Source of the DNA: Virgibacillus_F sp049310925
GTDB taxonomy: Bacteria; Bacillota; Bacilli; Bacillales; Amphibacillaceae
Assembly: GCF_049310925.1 (NCBI RefSeq)
Contig: NZ_JBMERP010000002.1
Location: forward strand, 108,141-172,140
DNA length: 64,000 bases
Direction: 5' to 3'
The position numbers were made by a program, and so were the translations under genes. A model generated the notes under the pieces. It was not told the DNA's origin. It ran no database searches and was given only the letters and a program-made list of their open reading frames with translations. This document shows, piece by piece, positions 60,274 to 64,000 of the stretch (position 1 is its first letter; every line of letters begins with the position of its first letter).

Positions 60274-61557
60274 ATGAATCAAGTGAATGAACAGGTAGTG
60301 CAAGTGGGTGGACTTAATTTCCACTTAGTGCCTAGCAAAAAATTTAAAACGTTGAATTTTGTAGTTAAGTTTAAGGGGAAACTGGATCGTTCAACAATAA
60401 CCAAGCGTGCTTTACTACCTTATCTGCTGCAGCAGGGTACTAACCGTTATCCAAGCCGCAGTAAACTACAGCAAAAACTTGATGACTTATATGGTGCAGT
60501 TTTGTCAATAGATGGTACTAAAAAAGGAAATTCTCATATTATTACGTTTCGTTTAGAAATCCCAAATCAGCGGTTCCTTGAGAATGAATCTAAACTAATT
60601 GAAAGCACTATAGAACTCCTAAATGAAGTCATAACAAATCCAAATGTATCTGAAAACAGTTTTGATTCAGCTATTGTCGACAGGGAAAAAGAAACATTAA
60701 AACAAAAGATAAGCTCTATTTTGGACGATAAGATGAGCTATGCTAACATGCGCCTAATTGATGAAATGTGTGAAAATGAAGTATACAAAACACATGTTCA
60801 TGGATATGTGGATGATTTGCCAAAGTTAGACGAAAAAAACTTATTTGCATATTACCAATCCATGCTAAGCGATGATTCTGTTGATTTATATGTACTAGGT
60901 GATTTTGAAGAAGAAGAAATGAAAAATACAGTGAAAAATATCATGAAAAAAGAATTTACCTCAAACAAGTCAATCGAATCAACGGCAGATGAAAAAAAGA
61001 AAGATGTTGAAAAAAATACTGTAACTGAAAAGCAGGAGCTGCAACAAGCGAAACTTCATATAGGGTATCGAACAAATTGTACCTACAGTGATGAATTGTA
61101 TGCCGGACTCCAGGTTTTCAATGGAATGTTTGGTGGATTTCCGAATTCCAAGCTATTTATTAATGTTCGAGAGAAAAACAGTCTCGCCTATTATGCTTCT
61201 TCACGTTTAGAAAGTCATAAAGGGTTGTTATTTGTTTTTAGCGGTATTGCACCCAAAGATTTTAAGCAAGCTAAAGAAATTATGGATGAACAGATGACTG
61301 CAATGAAGAATGGTGATTTTATAGAGGATGAAATCAGTTCTACAAAAGAACTAATTATAAATCAATTACTGGAAACATTGGATCATCCACAGGGAATTAT
61401 TGAAATGTTGTACCAACAAGTAGTAGCTAATCATTCATTAACTCCCGATATGTTAATTGCAAAAATCCAAAATGTTAAAAAACAGGATATTTTAGATGTA
61501 GCAAATGGGATTCAGGAAGACACTACTTATTTACTTACAACAAATGGAGAGGGGTAA
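60274..61557 (+). CDS. ymfF: M16 peptidase-like protein YmfF (catalytic motif absent)
   Basis: A 427-aa insulinase-fold protein. Where active M16 enzymes carry HxxEH it reads KRALLPYLLQQGTNRYPS, so zinc ligands are missing and the subunit should be inactive. The second-half Arg/Tyr motif is present (VREKNSLAYYASSRLESHKG), which in M16B enzymes contacts substrate on the non-catalytic subunit. Six bases before ymfH; an inactive/active heterodimer is therefore likely. Similar pairs (AlbE/AlbF, YmfF/YmfH) are known in B. subtilis. Confidence 0.9.
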   Translation: MNQVNEQVVQVGGLNFHLVPSKKFKTLNFVVKFKGKLDRSTITKRALLPYLLQQGTNRYPSRSKLQQKLDDLYGAVLSIDGTKKGNSHIITFRLEIPNQRFLENESKLIESTIELLNEVITNPNVSENSFDSAIVDREKETLKQKISSILDDKMSYANMRLIDEMCENEVYKTHVHGYVDDLPKLDEKNLFAYYQSMLSDDSVDLYVLGDFEEEEMKNTVKNIMKKEFTSNKSIESTADEKKKDVEKNTVTEKQELQQAKLHIGYRTNCTYSDELYAGLQVFNGMFGGFPNSKLFINVREKNSLAYYASSRLESHKGLLFVFSGIAPKDFKQAKEIMDEQMTAMKNGDFIEDEISSTKELIINQLLETLDHPQGIIEMLYQQVVANHSLTPDMLIAKIQNVKKQDILDVANGIQEDTTYLLTTNGEG

Positions 61558-61562
61558 TCAAA

Positions 61563-62846
61563 TTGTCCAAAAAGAGATATGATAATATAGACGAGGTATT
61601 AATAACAGAAAAACTCTCCAATGGATTAAATGTGTTTTTATTACCAAAAGAAGAAGTTTCAAAAACATTTGCTATTTTTTCAACTAATTATGGATCTATT
61701 GATCTTTCCTTCATTCCTAGAGACAAACAAGAATCTGTTACTGTTCCAGAAGGTGTAGCACACTTTTTAGAACATAAACTGTTCGAGAAAGAAGACCATG
61801 ATGTATTTGCTGACTTTAGTAAACAAGGGGCTTCAGCAAATGCATTTACTTCTTTTTCTGAAACAGCTTATTTATTCACAGCAACAAATTATATCGAAAA
61901 AAACATTGAGACCTTACTTGATTTTGTTCAGGAACCTTATTTTTCAGACAAATCAGTAGAAAAGGAAAAAGGTATAATTGGGCAGGAAATTACCATGTAC
62001 GATGACCAACCAGACTGGCGGGTTTTTATGGGTACAATTCAAAATTTGTTTCATAATCACCCTGTTAAGGTAGATATTGCTGGAACAGTTGAATCAATTT
62101 CGGCAATCACGAAGGAAGATCTCTACGAATGCTACCAAACTTTTTACCATCCTGCTAATATGACACTGTTTATTGCTGGGAATTTTGATGAGGAACAAAT
62201 AATGAAGCTGGTCAAAAAAAACCAGGAATCAAAAGAATTTAGCCCTGCAGATGAAATTAAACGGATTATGCCAAATGAACCAAAAGAAGTTTATAAGAAA
62301 GAAACAACTATAAAGATGCCCGTTTCTATACCTAAATGCGCGGTTGGCATTAAAAGTTTAGTAAGCGAAACCGACAATGACACCTTTTTGCTGAATGATC
62401 TTCTTCAGGGTATGATCTTGGATTTTTATTTTTCTGAGGGTGGGTCCTTCTACCAAAAGTTATACGAATCAGGTATAATTGACAAAAGTTTTTATTTTGA
62501 AGCCAACGTTGAAAAGGGATTTGGTTATGCAATTATTGGTGGAAACACCTCAAATCCTGAGAAATTTAGTGAAGTTGTAAAAGAAATGCTACTCAGTATA
62601 AAAGAGAAAAAATTAAGTGAAGATGATTTTTCACGCATGAAAAAGAAACAAATTGGACAGTTGATACGAGCGATGAACTCAATAGAGTTTATATCAAAAA
62701 AATACATTCATTATCACACAATGGGGATAGACTTTCTTGAAATCATTCCAAGATTGCATTCACTTAAACATGAAGAAGTATCCGCATTTTTAAATGAATG
62801 GATACAAGAGGAGCAATTGACTACATTTAAAATTAAAGCAGAGTAG
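61563..62846 (+). CDS. ymfH: M16 family zinc metallopeptidase YmfH (active subunit)
   Basis: Partner of YmfF, also 427 aa. The zinc motif HFLEH (H67, E70, H71) and the downstream glutamate (IIGQEITMYDDQPDWR, about residue 147) are present. The second domain lacks the R/Y motif seen in YmfF, so the two halves look complementary. TTG start after SD GAGAGGGG in the end of ymfF. Substrate unknown; cytoplasmic, as no signal peptide is visible. Confidence 0.92.
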   Translation: MSKKRYDNIDEVLITEKLSNGLNVFLLPKEEVSKTFAIFSTNYGSIDLSFIPRDKQESVTVPEGVAHFLEHKLFEKEDHDVFADFSKQGASANAFTSFSETAYLFTATNYIEKNIETLLDFVQEPYFSDKSVEKEKGIIGQEITMYDDQPDWRVFMGTIQNLFHNHPVKVDIAGTVESISAITKEDLYECYQTFYHPANMTLFIAGNFDEEQIMKLVKKNQESKEFSPADEIKRIMPNEPKEVYKKETTIKMPVSIPKCAVGIKSLVSETDNDTFLLNDLLQGMILDFYFSEGGSFYQKLYESGIIDKSFYFEANVEKGFGYAIIGGNTSNPEKFSEVVKEMLLSIKEKKLSEDDFSRMKKKQIGQLIRAMNSIEFISKKYIHYHTMGIDFLEIIPRLHSLKHEEVSAFLNEWIQEEQLTTFKIKAE

Positions 62847-62855
62847 GGATATTTA

Positions 62856-63572
62856 ATGGGGAGAAATGTGTTACTCATAGGAGCAAGCGGCGATATTGGA
62901 CTTGCGATTGCCGAACAATTGGCAAGTGATGGATATAGTCTTTTGCTTCACTTCAACAAGCATAGTGGAGGATTCAGAGGTATACGTGAAAAGTTTGGAG
63001 ATGAATGTATAATATCGGAAATCCAAGCTGATCTCAGTCGTGCTGATGGTGTTAAGGGCTTGTTAAATAAGATAGTTTTCCCTGTAGACGCTATTATTTT
63101 TGCAAGTGGGAGATCTCACCATTGGCCGTTTCAAGATAGTAAAGAAATCGACATGGACGAAATGTTAACGCTACATGTTAAAGCACCTTGGATGATTGTT
63201 CACGATCTCCTACCCTCAATGATACAAAATAAAGAAGGTAAAATTATCTTTATCACATCTATATGGGGGGATGTGGGTGCAAGCAACGAAGTCATGTATT
63301 CATCCGTAAAAGGAGCGCAAAACAGTTTTGTGAAAGCCTTAGCAAAAGAGGTCGCAGTAAGTGGTATTTCTGTAAATGCAATTAGCCCTGGTTTTATTGA
63401 TACAAAAATTAATCAGCATTTATCAGTGGAAGAAAAGCAAGCAATAGTAAATCATATACCCAGTAATAGATCGGGTTCGCCAGATGATATTGCTAATGCA
63501 GTTCGTTTTCTTATGGATGAAAAGTCAAATTATATTCAAGGTGAAATAATTAATATAAATGGTGGGTGGTAA
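62856..63572 (+). CDS. ymfI: Short-chain dehydrogenase/reductase YmfI
   Basis: SDR-family oxidoreductase, 238 aa. Cofactor motif GASGDIGLAIAEQL (residues 8-21), the FASGR strand (normally NNAG) and the catalytic serine in IIFITSIWGDVG with YSSVK as the YxxxK pair are visible; C-terminal NISPG-like NAISPGFIDT follows. FabG-like, but conserved at this locus separately from fatty acid genes. Substrate unknown. Confidence 0.9.
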   Translation: MGRNVLLIGASGDIGLAIAEQLASDGYSLLLHFNKHSGGFRGIREKFGDECIISEIQADLSRADGVKGLLNKIVFPVDAIIFASGRSHHWPFQDSKEIDMDEMLTLHVKAPWMIVHDLLPSMIQNKEGKIIFITSIWGDVGASNEVMYSSVKGAQNSFVKALAKEVAVSGISVNAISPGFIDTKINQHLSVEEKQAIVNHIPSNRSGSPDDIANAVRFLMDEKSNYIQGEIININGGW

Positions 63573-63691
63573 ATTTCTTCCATCAATTGTATCAACCCTC
63601 GTACTAATCCAGCTTTCTTATCTTGCATGTATAAAGTATTTATAACTTCAAATACTATCTATGTAAAATAAGTTCAAAAGGAGGATGTTTG

Positions 63692-63952
63692 ATGTCTGTT
63701 TTAGATAACTTTGATACATGGAAAGGCTTTTTGTCGAGCCGTCTGCAACAAGCGCAATCAGAAGGTATGAGTCAACAAGCTGTGAACAATGTGGCATTTG
63801 AGGTTGGGGATTACCTGTCGAAAAGTGTTGATGCAAAGAATGAAGAAGAGGCAGTTTTAAGAGAGTTATGGAATGCTGCTTCAAAAGAAGAAAAACAATC
63901 TTTAGCAAGTACGATGGTAAAACTTGTTCAAAACCAAGGGAATACCCATTAA
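63692..63952 (+). CDS. ymfJ: DUF3243 protein YmfJ
   Basis: An 86-aa acidic helical protein (NFDTWKGFLSSRLQQAQSEGMSQ; VGDYLSKSVDAKNEEEAVL), the DUF3243 family found after ymfI in Bacillaceae. Function unknown. ATG at 63692 with SD AAGGAGG; the TTG just upstream is too close to the SD. The 119-base gap before it contains no clear terminator or promoter that I can define. Confidence 0.88.
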   Translation: MSVLDNFDTWKGFLSSRLQQAQSEGMSQQAVNNVAFEVGDYLSKSVDAKNEEEAVLRELWNAASKEEKQSLASTMVKLVQNQGNTH

Positions 63953-63974
63953 TAATATTATTTAGTAAATGGAA

Positions 63975-64000
63975 AGAAGCTGAAGTATAATTCAGCTTCT
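63975..64000 (+). terminator. Terminator hairpin after ymfJ (cut by window end)
   Basis: AGAAGCTGAA (63975-63984) pairs perfectly with TTCAGCTTCT (63991-64000) around a six-base loop. The T-run, if any, lies beyond the window. Confidence 0.7.

Noticed and set aside
63573..63691. Possible remnant gene between ymfI and ymfJ
   Set aside because: Multiple stops in all frames and no recognisable motif; treated as plain intergenic DNA.

Overview
This window comes from an AT-rich, motile, endospore-forming member of the Bacillaceae. The gene order is that of the Bacillus subtilis chromosome from the fla/che operon to ymfJ. The evidence is the B. subtilis-type motility set (FliY, CheC, CheD, SwrB, SigD), Gram-positive PolC, dipicolinate synthase, SpoIIIE and the rimP-nusA-rnpM-ylxQ-infB block. 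The dispersed intergenic repeats resemble ones I remember from Virgibacillus/Oceanobacillus-type halotolerant bacilli, so that placement is only an inference. Every real gene lies on the + strand. I see no tRNA, rRNA, CRISPR array, prophage or transposase.

Layout. (1) 1-23206: the distal part of the fla/che operon, fliH (5' end missing) to swrB. It encodes the export ATPase, hook assembly, the switch, the export gate, FlhF/FlhG, chemotaxis CheB-A-W-C-D, SigD and SwrB. (2) 23216-28305: rpsB, tsf, pyrH, frr, uppS, cdsA. (3) 28392-34130: rasP and polC. dxr and proS, which flank rasP in B. subtilis, are absent here. (4) 34152-41302: the rimP-nusA-rnpM-ylxQ-infB-ylxP-rbfA-truB-ribF translation/RNA operon, with two terminator hairpins in its leader. 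(5) 41451-46845: rpsO, pnp, a YlxY-type deacetylase-like protein and an M16 peptidase. (6) 46917-53538: ymxH, dpaAB, dapG, tepA, ylzJ, spoIIIE. asd, dapA and rnjB, expected around dapG, are missing. (7) 53868-59543: a GntR/UTRA regulator and a complete nucleoside ABC importer (nupNOPQ). (8) 60274-63955: an inactive/active M16 peptidase pair, a short-chain reductase and a DUF3243 protein.

How it fits together. The first 23 kb is one tightly packed assembly line. Overlapping stop/start codons (fliI/fliJ, fliJ/ylxF, swrD/fliL, fliM/fliY, fliO/fliP, flhA/flhF, flhF/flhG, cheC/cheD) suggest translational coupling, and the operon ends with the sigma factor for late motility genes. The remainder is growth housekeeping with a sporulation insert (ymxH, dpaAB, SpoIIIE); dpaAB has a good sigma-K-like promoter.

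No unmistakably new multi-gene system is visible. The less ordinary signals are: a strong hairpin between the only Shine-Dalgarno sequence and the start codon of swrD; probable AUU and AUC start codons for flhB and ymxH; tandem terminators ahead of rimP-nusA; biosynthetic genes missing from otherwise collinear DNA; and two GC-rich compound inverted-repeat elements (about 44.2-44.5 kb and 59.7-60.1 kb), plus two smaller dispersed repeat families, one ending next to the polC start.
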